A DNA stretch of 64,000 bases. It comes from a bacterium. GTDB taxonomy: Bacteria > Zhuqueibacterota > QNDG01 > JAFGCO01. Location: assembly GCA_016932575.1 (NCBI GenBank), contig JAFGCO010000036.1, positions 39,228-103,227 of the forward strand, given 5' to 3'. This document shows positions 11,001 through 17,939 of the stretch, in pieces. The notes beneath the pieces are model-generated. The model searched no databases. It saw only the letters and a program-made list of their open reading frames with translations, and was not told the DNA's origin. A program made the position numbers and the translations under genes. How positions within the stretch are numbered: position 1 is the stretch's first letter; each line of letters begins with the position of its first letter.

Positions 11001-11165
11001 TATGATCTGCTCGGTAAAGAGATCGCCACACTGGTGAATGAGACTCAGAGTCCCGGGGAGTATGCTGTTAAATGGAACGGACAGAATCATGCAAATGCGA
11101 TCTATCTGTATCAGATCAAGACCGGAGATTACATTGAAACGAAAAAGATGATTCTGCAAAAATAA
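8007..11165 (+). CDS. Secreted multi-CARDB, double CBM9-like protein with T9SS sorting domain
   Basis: 1052 residues. The start is set by AGGAGG at 7995-8000, six bases upstream, and by a signal peptide (MKKNIPICLAIIGFLSLSYQNLAQ). About four CARDB-like Ig repeats occupy residues ~60-545, each with 'SxDxxIxxxDxxI' and a closing 'ExNExNN' motif. Two CBM9-like domains follow (about 550-755 and 757-955), then a T9SS type A sorting domain (about 968-1052). The last CARDB unit, both CBM9-like units and the tail align closely with the gene at 1-2307, so the two are paralogues differing in the number of CARDB units. Function is probably carbohydrate binding at the cell surface; no catalytic domain is seen. 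Confidence 0.87.
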   Translation: MKKNIPICLAIIGFLSLSYQNLAQQNQPLVQIDVDKNGHVEFLNHATTQKQTIRKIQQSSDMVSDNPATLASVGDMWIIAMTYNFVDPNIIINTTIGYDLNIILGNISLDYYLSENASITTSDTHIKQEYIAILPCGVGTTQKSAIIDISPYQGTWYVGVLLDKANHFEETNEYNNDWAAPNPLTIYIDLQFCQWEINYTYPNMQLLAGIYNSGTLSSDQISLDVYLSLDNTIQSNDTHIAFSLYPALSPEEQILREFSIDLSGHEGFEWFVGGIIDEDNDIPELNDNNNTTDDPEPLPLLSDLTYVSSHCSYSYSDPDLTLNSRITNCGNVPSGSFPVDYYLSLDDNIRTSDPHLGSTSIPGLDVNGHTDKTKTFNVSAYMGSNWYVGFIINKDDTEPEINGEPNIFYFQDMIVLDTSNPLPDLIISALHVIDSEGPQITYKATVQNTGGAVVDQDFKNHFYLSADPDITASDYYVNDWNVSQSLDAGESKQSWDINSTISGVPPGTYYLGVIADGNHVIAESNENNNTAYAASSRISIDGGSSGSEPDFILEVPVAGIAPVIDGILDPVWTSVCSWPMEKISLNEDVAPADWLDTFSSFKMMYDENNVYVFIEANDDIVNTLNGLAWENDAFELYFDGDNSKNDQVTGYDVNDRQLRYVYNQTSENIGNAPNSTCSFITTDHGYNCEIQIPAQDMTFALVSDHTFGFDIQFDDNDTGIRNHQLKWWSASNDSWHDASLFGTARTTNYVASDPMQILQASGTPVIDGIADETVWKDIPWFSDNTFVTQTDGNPLSPPFDITQVKNWNDCRFNCKMMWQGNMLYLYANVFDDIIDTGHNNSWMNDGFQIFIDGNNDKNVSDPNDGDFSFVYSTTPTSDAAFAVTGSGYTFECQLNLNSELGIGMYQGKLIGFEISLNDNDGGGRDLWTHWWSNDDISWSDPGTLGTIQLAGSTVKVDDPEHQPVVQTCHLAQNIPNPFNPSTTIRYTVPKSCHVTLTIYDLLGKEIATLVNETQSPGEYAVKWNGQNHANAIYLYQIKTGDYIETKKMILQK

Positions 11166-11196
11166 ATCAGTAAAATCACAGTCCGAGAGAATTCTC

Positions 11197-11231
11197 AAAC
11201 CTGCCGGGTTTTGAAAACCCGGCAGGTTTTT
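11197..11231 (+). terminator. Repeat-associated hairpin, copy A
   Basis: A perfect 15-bp stem (AAACCTGCCGGGTTT with its complement) around a 3-base loop, followed by a short T-run. It lies 31 bases after the stop codon and fits an intrinsic terminator. It also opens repeat copy A and shares paired base changes with copies B and C. Confidence 0.7.
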
Positions 11232-11370
11232 CAGTACTCTCTCCTGCTCCTGATTCCAATGATGTCATCCCGAGCCCTTCGACAAGCTCAGGACAGGCTC
11301 CGCCGGTTTCCCTACTAAAACATCCGGCGGGTAAAGATCTGTAATCTGCACTGGGGTTCGAATCCGTCAA
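11197..11370. repeat. Intergenic repeat family, copy A (short)
   Basis: Starts with the hairpin, then a module containing 'CCCTTCGACAAGCTCAGGAC' and 'GGATCTGT'-like and 'GGTTCGAATCC'-like stretches shared with copies at 12629 and 16249. The pyrimidine-rich part seen in the other copies is missing. The rest of the gap to 11611 shows no gene. Confidence 0.75.
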
Positions 11371-11611
11371 TCTGTTTATTACACGCACATATGATCTATA
11401 CAAATCAAACGCTTCTCTTTCAGGGATATGGCAGCATGATTATGATCTTATAAGCTATTTTTACCATCCATTCCTTCTCATCTGCTGCCCTCTGATTGCA
11501 GGCATCTTATACCGAAAACCAGTTGCATTTTTATTCGCATTTTTGTAACATAATCACACCCGATTTTGATTTTAATCTAATCAAGAACTTAGATAATCAG
11601 GAAAACTTATT

Positions 11612-12577
11612 ATGATCTCAAAGAAATCATCTTTCATCATCAGCGCAATCTGTATCATTTTATTGTGTACAATTTTATTATTCATCAACAGCTGCGGTCC
11701 CATCGATTCAATGATGGCCAAATCCCTGATTTACCCCAGGCGTCAGCCTCTGGTGAAAAATCCTGCGGACTACGGCATGCCGTATGAAGACGTTGAATTC
11801 ATCACGCAGGACAGTGTGACCCTCAAAGCCTGGTGGATTCCCGGCGACGATGAAAAAATCATTGTCATGACCCATCCCATGCCGTTTACCCGGTATGGAT
11901 TCTCCCCGAAACATCAGGGATTTTTCAAAGTGACAAAACTTGAAGTGGAACTCTTGAAAACAGTGAGGCATCTGCATGATCAAGGATACAATGTGCTGAC
12001 ATTTGATTTCAGAAACCACGGCGAAAGCGCCGAGGGCGATGGCGGTGTATGCTGCGTGGGATTGAACGAATGGCAGGATGTGGCCGGTGCCCTGGATTAT
12101 ATCGCCGGACAGCCGGACCTGAGTTCTATGCCGGTTGCGTTCGTCAGCCACTGCATGGGCGCGAACGCGACCATCATCGCCATGAGCAAAGCAAGTGATA
12201 AGTTTGCGAATGTCAAATGCCTGGTGGCGGTTCAGCCGGTTTCCATGGATGTCCTGGTCCCCTGCATGATTCAAGACAAGTATCCCCTGTTTTCATCCCG
12301 CGTGAACGCCATCAATAAAAAAGTGATGCACTATACCGGACACACCCTGGATGAAATGTCGCCGGAAAATTATGTCGGGGACATCCGGGTGCCGGTCCTT
12401 TATGTTCAGGTGAAAAACGATCCATGGACCCGCCCGTCGGATATTCAGAGCATCTTTGATAAGACACACGAACCCAAAAAGCTGCTTTGGATCGAGGGCA
12501 ATGAACGGTTTGACGGGTATAACTATTTCGGTGACCATCCGGAAAAATTACTTCAGTTTTTGGATTCGAATTTTTGA
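11612..12577 (+). CDS. Alpha/beta hydrolase, membrane-anchored or lipoprotein, cysteine nucleophile
   Basis: 321 residues. The N-terminus has a hydrophobic segment (about 8-26) ending in 'INSCGP', a plausible lipobox. The hydrolase core includes 'VMTHPMPF' (oxyanion region), 'DFRNHGES' and a nucleophile elbow 'SHCMGA' with Cys181 where most relatives have Ser. A late His in 'FGDHPEKL' (about 313) and an Asp in 'VKNDPWTRP' could complete a triad. Cys at this position is known in dienelactone hydrolases. The substrate is unknown. It sits between two copies of the intergenic repeat and is transcribed alone. Confidence 0.75.
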   Translation: MISKKSSFIISAICIILLCTILLFINSCGPIDSMMAKSLIYPRRQPLVKNPADYGMPYEDVEFITQDSVTLKAWWIPGDDEKIIVMTHPMPFTRYGFSPKHQGFFKVTKLEVELLKTVRHLHDQGYNVLTFDFRNHGESAEGDGGVCCVGLNEWQDVAGALDYIAGQPDLSSMPVAFVSHCMGANATIIAMSKASDKFANVKCLVAVQPVSMDVLVPCMIQDKYPLFSSRVNAINKKVMHYTGHTLDEMSPENYVGDIRVPVLYVQVKNDPWTRPSDIQSIFDKTHEPKKLLWIEGNERFDGYNYFGDHPEKLLQFLDSNF

Positions 12578-12628
12578 TATGATGATGGGTGCGTCTTAAT
12601 AAAACCAGGTATTAATGAGAAAATTTTT

Positions 12629-12663
12629 AAACCTGCCGGGTTTCTAAAACCTGGCAGGTTTTT
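12629..12663 (+). terminator. Repeat-associated hairpin, copy B
   Basis: A 15-bp stem with one G-T pair (left arm as copy A, right arm AAACCTGGCAGGTTT) and a T-run of five. It lies about 50 bases after the hydrolase stop. Confidence 0.7.
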
Positions 12664-12988
12664 CAGCACTCTCTCCTGCTCCTGATCCCAATGATGTCAT
12701 CCCGAGTCCTTCGACAAGCTCAGGACAGGCTCCGCCGAGGGATCTGTGATCTGAACTGAGGTTCAAATCCACCCATTTGATTATTGATTCCTGTTTCTTG
12801 ATTTTTGATTCTTTCTCTCTCCGTTTCTCCCCTTCTCCGTTTCACCGTCTCAGCCTCTCGACCAACGATTCTACGACTCTATGACTCAAGGATCCTATAT
12901 CCATTATATCCCCTATTTCTCCTTGATTCTTTGTATCTGCAGATCACAGGTCTCTCTCCGCCGGCAAACGGATCTAGACGACCGCTTT
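12629..12988. repeat. Intergenic repeat family, copy B (full length)
   Basis: About 360 bases: hairpin, the 'CCTTCGACAAGCTCAGGACA' module, a tract rich in 'TTTCTTGATT' and 'CTCTCCGTTTC', then 'CTCGACCAACGATTCTACGA' and a closing 'TGTATCTGCAGATCACAG' module. It aligns along its length with copy C at 16249. An open frame at 12805-13083 lies in this repeat and is not credible as a gene. Confidence 0.8.
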
Positions 12989-13111
12989 TTTTGATTGTCA
13001 TTCCAAGCGAACAATCTGAACCTGCAATTTACAGATCTTTCCCTTATCCTTATCTTGCCAAGCCGAATGGAGAAATACCATAAAAAAGTTTTTTCCCGCG
13101 GCAAATTTATA

Positions 13112-13140
13112 TTGATCATTTTAACACTGACAATTATATT
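13112..13140 (+). promoter_or_regulatory. Possible sigma70 promoter for the GH57-like gene
   Basis: TTGATC (13112-13117) and TATATT (13135-13140) with a 17-base spacer, about 90 bases before the chosen start at 13229. Confidence 0.4.
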
Positions 13141-13215
13141 AAAATGGAAAGTGAATTTTACAAAGACAGATCCGTTGATTTGGATTCACCGAATAACAGA
13201 ATCGCGTTCTTTATT

Positions 13216-13224
13216 AAGGAGGAG
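13216..13224 (+). promoter_or_regulatory. Strong ribosome binding site deciding the 13229 start
   Basis: AAGGAGGAG four bases before ATG 13229. It shows that the in-frame extension back to 12995, which runs through the end of repeat copy B, is not translated from there. Confidence 0.8.
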
Positions 13225-13228
13225 ACTC

Positions 13229-16222
13229 ATGTTTAATCAATCTCATTGCAATAGCCTGTCTCTCTGGCTCTCCATAACTGCTCTTTTAATCCTCCAGACA
13301 CCGGGTTTAACAAATTCCTGGACGTATTCTGACCTGAAAGGCTTAGATCCTTGGGGAGACGCTGCCGTGGAATATGCTGATCTGATTGCAGTTTATGGCA
13401 GGCGAAGCCCGGAAGGATTCGCTTTTCGTGCCGACCTCATGAATCTGAAAACAGGTCCGGAAGACCTGCTTTTTATTGCAATTGGCTTTACTGAAGGAGG
13501 GCGGAAAGATTATTCCCGGAAGAATCACGCTCTTGAATTTGATATCGCATGGGATCTGTTAATCAGATTCTCACTGAACGGGGACAATACATTAATGGAT
13601 ACGAACTTTCAGGAGCTGCCCCAACACATCCTGGAAGCAGCGCTGAATTCCAGACTCGATTTTGTCTTTATGGATATTGATTCAGCCCTTTTCCAGAATA
13701 TGGACGGCTTATGGCAGATCCAGGCGTCAACCCTGAATAAAGATGGCAACAGTCTGCTGGATAAAACAAAAGTCTTCTCGTCCCTCGATTCAGCGGGCCT
13801 GGGCAAACTGGTTCTGACCGTATCGAACGTTTTTACAGGATATGGTCCCCATGCGGTGAGCTGGTATGACGGATTCGGCATCCGCTCCTGGGAGCGTCCC
13901 GGTGAACGGCGGGGATTTAAATATCTTCTGGATTCTTTTGAAAATCACAATATCCCCATGGTCCTTGGTGACATGCGGCTGGAGACTTTTCCTGCCAATG
14001 AGTATCTGGAAATAAACGACCGGATTCGGCAGCTTCATAATAATGGGCTGTGCGATCCCCTTTCCACCTTGACTTACGGTCATTTCATGTGCTGGCAGCC
14101 TGAAGATGTCAACACAAAAGCCCTGGAAATGATGGCCGAGCTGCGTGACCGTATGAATCTCCCGGTTTCGGATATTTTCTTTCCCTATGAATCGATGCTG
14201 ACCGCCGGAGATGTGAAGACCATTTCCGATGCCGGATATTCGGCCATCTACGGACTGGACCAGTACCGTTACTGGTTCGGCTGGCTGGATGACTGGAGTG
14301 ATATCACGGCTGTGAGGGAAAGCATTGAATCATTAAGAAAAATTCACCGGATCAACGGAATTGATTTTTTCTTTCACACTTCGATAAATAACTATCAGGG
14401 ATTTTTGACGGATGAAAGATGGGAAACCATAGACTGGAATACCTGGAGTGAATATGCCATGTATGAAGGCACAGATGAAGGCCTGCACCTCTGGTGGCGG
14501 CGTATCCTGCTGGATATGGCACTGGATCCGGATCAGGAACAGTTTTTCACCCTGGGGACAGATTTACTGCTGACTCCCTGGCTCTACCCTGACGTGATCG
14601 AGTGGAACATCGCCTGGATTGCGGCTCATCCCTGGATCGAGGCGGTCACCTTTACTGGTCTTTTAACCCGCGGCTGGGAAGTGATTGATCACGGCGACCT
14701 GGGTCTGAGTGACGATGAGCTTTTAATTCGATATGCTCCTCAGGGAGACATGCACTACAACGCTTACTTTCCATGGTTTTATCATGGCGGTGTATCGGAT
14801 GGTCACTCGCCGAATATTCCGGCGGGGACCGCCATCGAAGCGTATTCCGATTTTGTTCCCTATCTCCGGGAGGGAGAAAAAATTCCCTCCGGCCGGATGA
14901 TGGGCGATGACAATACGCCTGAATCACTGATTGACGAAACTCTGAATCATCTTCGTGCGGCGCCGGACAATGCCGTTACAGACCTGGCCTGGCTGGCGTG
15001 GTTTCTTGGAATAGCCGAACAGACGTTTCACGCCCAGACGAACTATGCCGGGGGCGAGGAAGCAGGCAATGACTGGGGAGGTCAATTCCTGCATCCGGCG
15101 GCCAGACTGCGTGCCAATTATATCAACCAGATCAATAAATTGACAACCGCCGCGGCATGGGCAGATTCAGCGGCTTCGGGGACGCTACCATCATCCTCTC
15201 AATACCGGGCGGGTGATTATGATCTTGACGGCGAAGATGAAGCCGTGATTTATAATGATCAGGTCTGGTGCCTGTTTGAAAACGACGGAGGGCGCCTGGA
15301 GTACGCATTTTCATGGTCCGGGACCGGGGGCCCTGTCCAGCTCGTCGCTCCCACGCATCAGCATCAGCTTATCTTTGACGGTCTGGGCCGTAACTATGAA
15401 TCCGGTGAAATTTCGGCCCTCCAGACATGGAACCGTGCTGCAGACGGGTGTTTTGTCGAGGATTTTTCTTACCCGGTTTACACCATGGATGTTCAGAATG
15501 ATCAGTTAATTGCAGCCTCGCCTGACGGCTCCGTTCAGAAAACCATCACACTGGAAGGATCACAGGTACATGCCGACTATGAACTCCATGGCATTTCGCA
15601 GGTGAATCCGGGATTCGGTTTTACTGTGAATCTGATGCAGACATACAGTCCTGACTGGCCTCAGCTTTTCCAAAAGATTGAAGAAACTGATCAGGTCGGC
15701 TGGCAGTGTACTGCCGGCGGACAGGTGACTGTCGATCTGTCTGATCCGAATGTCGGATTGATTTCCATGGACGCCTTCAGTGATTCACCCGCCAATCAGG
15801 AAATGCAGGAGCGGATTTCTTATGACGACTACCCGAACGGTCACTGGTTTAATTTTCCTTATCATACCATCTCCACCATTGGGGTGAGTCCTTTCCGAAT
15901 CACCCTTTCATTCTCAGCCGGTTCAAGTGTCTCTGTGGATGATCAGGGCAGAATACCTGAAAATTTCATGATGGCTGAAGCCTTTCCCAATCCCTTCAAT
16001 CCGTTCACAACCATCCGATATACAGTACCTAAGGTCTGCCATGTGAACCTGATCATTTATGATCTTCTTGGCAGAGAGATCACAACACTGGTGAATGAGA
16101 TTAAAACGCCTGGCAAGTATCTGGTGAAGTGGAATGGACAAAACCGTGCGGCAGGCATTTATCTGGCCCATCTGACCGCCGGAGAGTTTACAAACACGAA
16201 AAAGCTGATTTTGCAGAAATAA
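13229..16222 (+). CDS. GH57-like glycoside hydrolase (putative) with T9SS sorting domain
   Basis: About 997 residues from the ATG after AAGGAGGAG. The N-terminus is a signal peptide (about 1-30). The middle part resembles a (beta/alpha)7-barrel of the GH57/polysaccharide-deacetylase type ('MVLGDMRLETFPANEYL', 'YGHFMCWQPEDVNTKAL', 'IFFPYESMLTAGDV'). A later segment, 'GDYDLDGEDEAVIYND...FENDGGRLEYAF', resembles the beta-sandwich that follows the barrel in GH57 amylases and glucanotransferases. A T9SS type A domain ends the protein. The family call rests on these motifs only; catalytic residues were not assigned. It lies just upstream of the LacI-controlled uptake operon and may act on the same glucan. 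Confidence 0.6.
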   Translation: MFNQSHCNSLSLWLSITALLILQTPGLTNSWTYSDLKGLDPWGDAAVEYADLIAVYGRRSPEGFAFRADLMNLKTGPEDLLFIAIGFTEGGRKDYSRKNHALEFDIAWDLLIRFSLNGDNTLMDTNFQELPQHILEAALNSRLDFVFMDIDSALFQNMDGLWQIQASTLNKDGNSLLDKTKVFSSLDSAGLGKLVLTVSNVFTGYGPHAVSWYDGFGIRSWERPGERRGFKYLLDSFENHNIPMVLGDMRLETFPANEYLEINDRIRQLHNNGLCDPLSTLTYGHFMCWQPEDVNTKALEMMAELRDRMNLPVSDIFFPYESMLTAGDVKTISDAGYSAIYGLDQYRYWFGWLDDWSDITAVRESIESLRKIHRINGIDFFFHTSINNYQGFLTDERWETIDWNTWSEYAMYEGTDEGLHLWWRRILLDMALDPDQEQFFTLGTDLLLTPWLYPDVIEWNIAWIAAHPWIEAVTFTGLLTRGWEVIDHGDLGLSDDELLIRYAPQGDMHYNAYFPWFYHGGVSDGHSPNIPAGTAIEAYSDFVPYLREGEKIPSGRMMGDDNTPESLIDETLNHLRAAPDNAVTDLAWLAWFLGIAEQTFHAQTNYAGGEEAGNDWGGQFLHPAARLRANYINQINKLTTAAAWADSAASGTLPSSSQYRAGDYDLDGEDEAVIYNDQVWCLFENDGGRLEYAFSWSGTGGPVQLVAPTHQHQLIFDGLGRNYESGEISALQTWNRAADGCFVEDFSYPVYTMDVQNDQLIAASPDGSVQKTITLEGSQVHADYELHGISQVNPGFGFTVNLMQTYSPDWPQLFQKIEETDQVGWQCTAGGQVTVDLSDPNVGLISMDAFSDSPANQEMQERISYDDYPNGHWFNFPYHTISTIGVSPFRITLSFSAGSSVSVDDQGRIPENFMMAEAFPNPFNPFTTIRYTVPKVCHVNLIIYDLLGREITTLVNEIKTPGKYLVKWNGQNRAAGIYLAHLTAGEFTNTKKLILQK

Positions 16223-16248
16223 AAGAGAAGAATCAAAGACCAATTTGC

Positions 16249-16281
16249 AAACCCGCCAGGTCTCGAAGACCTGGCGGGTTT
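16249..16281 (+). terminator. Repeat-associated hairpin, copy C
   Basis: A perfect 15-bp stem (AAACCCGCCAGGTCT with its complement) with a 3-base loop, 26 bases after the stop codon. Compared with copy A, three base pairs are changed on both arms so that pairing is kept. The T-run is short. Confidence 0.65.
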
Positions 16282-16585
16282 GTCTGTGCTCTCTCTTACC
16301 ATAATCCCAATTCTGTCATCCCGCGCCCTTCGACAATCTCAGGACAGGCTCTGCCGATGGATCTGTGATCTGAACTGAGGTTCAAATCCACCCATTTGAT
16401 TATTGATTCCTGTTTCTTGATTCTTTCTCTCTCCGTTTCACCGTCTCAGCCTCTCGACCAATGACTCTACGACTCTATGACTCAAGAACCCTATTTCCCT
16501 TATATCCCCTATTTCCCCTTGATTCTTTGTATCTGCAGATTACAGCTCTTGATCCACCAGCTGGCGGATCAAGACGACAGCATTT
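16249..16585. repeat. Intergenic repeat family, copy C (full length)
   Basis: About 340 bases, with the same module order as copy B: hairpin, 'CTTCGACAATCTCAGGACAG', 'GATCTGTGATCTGAACTGAG', TTCTTGATT/CTCTCCGTTTC-rich tract, 'CTACGACTCTATGACTCAAG', 'CCTTGATTCTTTGTATCTGC'. No gene is seen in it. Confidence 0.8.
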
Positions 16586-16706
16586 TTCTTTTATCATTAT
16601 TCCCTTGTTTTCCGTGAATCACTGAACGGTCACAACTGATCTTAAAAGTCACTTCACCTTCCCCAGACAATTTTTACAAAAAAGTCAAAAATGCCTTAAA
16701 AATCCC

Positions 16707-16735
16707 TTGACAAATAAAATTCCTTTTTGTATAAT
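16707..16735 (+). promoter_or_regulatory. Consensus sigma70 promoter of the LacI operon
   Basis: TTGACA (16707-16712), exactly 17 bases, then TATAAT (16730-16735): a full match to both consensus hexamers. The next bases hold LacI-type operators, so a strong promoter that depends on repression is expected. Confidence 0.85.
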
Positions 16736-16743
16736 GGAACTGT

Positions 16744-16757
16744 TGGAAGCGCTTCCA
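16744..16757 (+). promoter_or_regulatory. LacI-family operator O1
   Basis: TGGAAGCGCTTCCA is a perfect 14-base palindrome with a central CG, typical of LacI/GalR operators. It lies 8 bases after the -10, over the expected transcription start, so binding would block initiation. Self-repression by the next gene is inferred. Confidence 0.85.
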
Positions 16758-16784
16758 GAACTTCCATTTTTTTTGATCATTATA

Positions 16785-16798
16785 TGGAAGGGCTTCCA
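16785..16798 (+). promoter_or_regulatory. LacI-family operator O2
   Basis: TGGAAGGGCTTCCA differs from O1 by one base (G for C in the centre). The centre-to-centre distance to O1 is 41 bases, about four helical turns, placing both sites on one DNA face. It ends 13 bases before the lacI-type start codon. Confidence 0.75.
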
Positions 16799-16811
16799 TG
16801 AAGAGGATTTT

Positions 16812-17858
16812 ATGAAACCAACCATTTATGATGTCGCAAAAAAAGCCGGCGTAGGAATCGGCACAGTTTCACGGGTGATCAACAACAGTTCGCAGATTAC
16901 TCCGGAGACCAAGAGCCGGGTGCTGAAGGTCATTCGTGATTTGCGATATCAGCCTCATGCTATGGCCAGAGGTCTGGCGCAAAATAAATCCCTCATGGTC
17001 GCCATCATCCTGCCTTCTTTTACCGGATATTTCTATCTGGAATTGCTTCGCGGCATCCAGCAGGAAATTTCTGAGCATTCATATGATATTGTTCTCTATA
17101 ATGTAGACAATCCTGAACGGATCGATATTTTCATGAACCGGATACTGCGTGAACGCCGGGTCGATGGCATGCTGCTGGTATCCATGTCGATCAGCGAAAA
17201 ATACAAAGATCGGTTTCTAAGGGCTAATTTTCCTATTGTGCTCGTGGACAGCTTCCATAAGGAACTGGATTCTGTATCCGTTGAAAATGAACAGGGCGCC
17301 TATCTGGCCACAAAGCATCTGATCGATCAGGGGCATAACAAGATCGGGATGATCGATGCACAGTTAAAAAGCACACCGGCAAAAATCCGTCTGCAGGGAT
17401 ATAAAAAAGCCTTAAAAGACCATCACCTGCCGTTCAATAAAAATTATCTGCTGATCAGTGATGCGGATACGGATAAAGACGGCTTTAACCGCCAGGCCGG
17501 ATATGAAGCCATGAAACAGATGCTGGCTATGCCGGATCGCCCGACAGCAGTGTTTATTTCCAGCGATGTTCAGGCAGCAGGCGCCATACGCGCTTTGCAG
17601 GAAGCCGGATTAACAATCCCCCGTGATATGGCGATCGTTGGTTTTGATGACATTGAATTGGCTCAATACCTGGGATTAACAACCATTCATCAGCCTTTGT
17701 ATGAAATGGGCCGACTGGCTGTTCATCGGCTCATGGAACGTATCAAGGGAAAACTTCCGGAGCATCTGGATAAACATTTTTCAACGCATCTGGTGATTCG
17801 TGACAGCTGCGGTGCAAAAGCATCTTCTAACAGCAATACATCGGCTGGCAACCGATGA
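16812..17858 (+). CDS. LacI/GalR-family transcriptional regulator
   Basis: 348 residues. ATG 16812 is chosen because AGAGGA (16802-16807) precedes it and the DNA-binding domain starts at once ('KPTIYDVAKKAGVGIGTVSR'). The frame extends upstream through the promoter and operators, which cannot be coding. Residues 2-55 form the helix-turn-helix and hinge ('PHAMARGLAQ'), and the rest is a periplasmic-binding-protein-like sugar sensor domain ending near 'IRDSCG'. It is the first gene of an operon that continues with a TonB-dependent receptor 81 bases later. It very likely represses its own operon through the two palindromes at 16744 and 16785; the inducer sugar is unknown. Confidence 0.92.
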   Translation: MKPTIYDVAKKAGVGIGTVSRVINNSSQITPETKSRVLKVIRDLRYQPHAMARGLAQNKSLMVAIILPSFTGYFYLELLRGIQQEISEHSYDIVLYNVDNPERIDIFMNRILRERRVDGMLLVSMSISEKYKDRFLRANFPIVLVDSFHKELDSVSVENEQGAYLATKHLIDQGHNKIGMIDAQLKSTPAKIRLQGYKKALKDHHLPFNKNYLLISDADTDKDGFNRQAGYEAMKQMLAMPDRPTAVFISSDVQAAGAIRALQEAGLTIPRDMAIVGFDDIELAQYLGLTTIHQPLYEMGRLAVHRLMERIKGKLPEHLDKHFSTHLVIRDSCGAKASSNSNTSAGNR

Positions 17859-17939
17859 AATCTGTTCATGAGCTGAAAAAATTAGAGCGATAAAATTGAT
17901 CTTCTGCACTTTATAAAAAGTATAATTTTGGAGTCCCAT

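Noticed and set aside
12805..13083. 92-codon plus-strand open frame
   Set aside because: It lies mostly inside intergenic repeat copy B and is translated low-complexity DNA.
12995..13228. N-terminal extension of the GH57-like protein
   Set aside because: It runs through the end of repeat copy B; signal peptide and ribosome site start at 13229.
16707..16811. N-terminal extension of the LacI regulator
   Set aside because: The frame runs through the promoter and both operators, and the DNA-binding domain starts at 16812.
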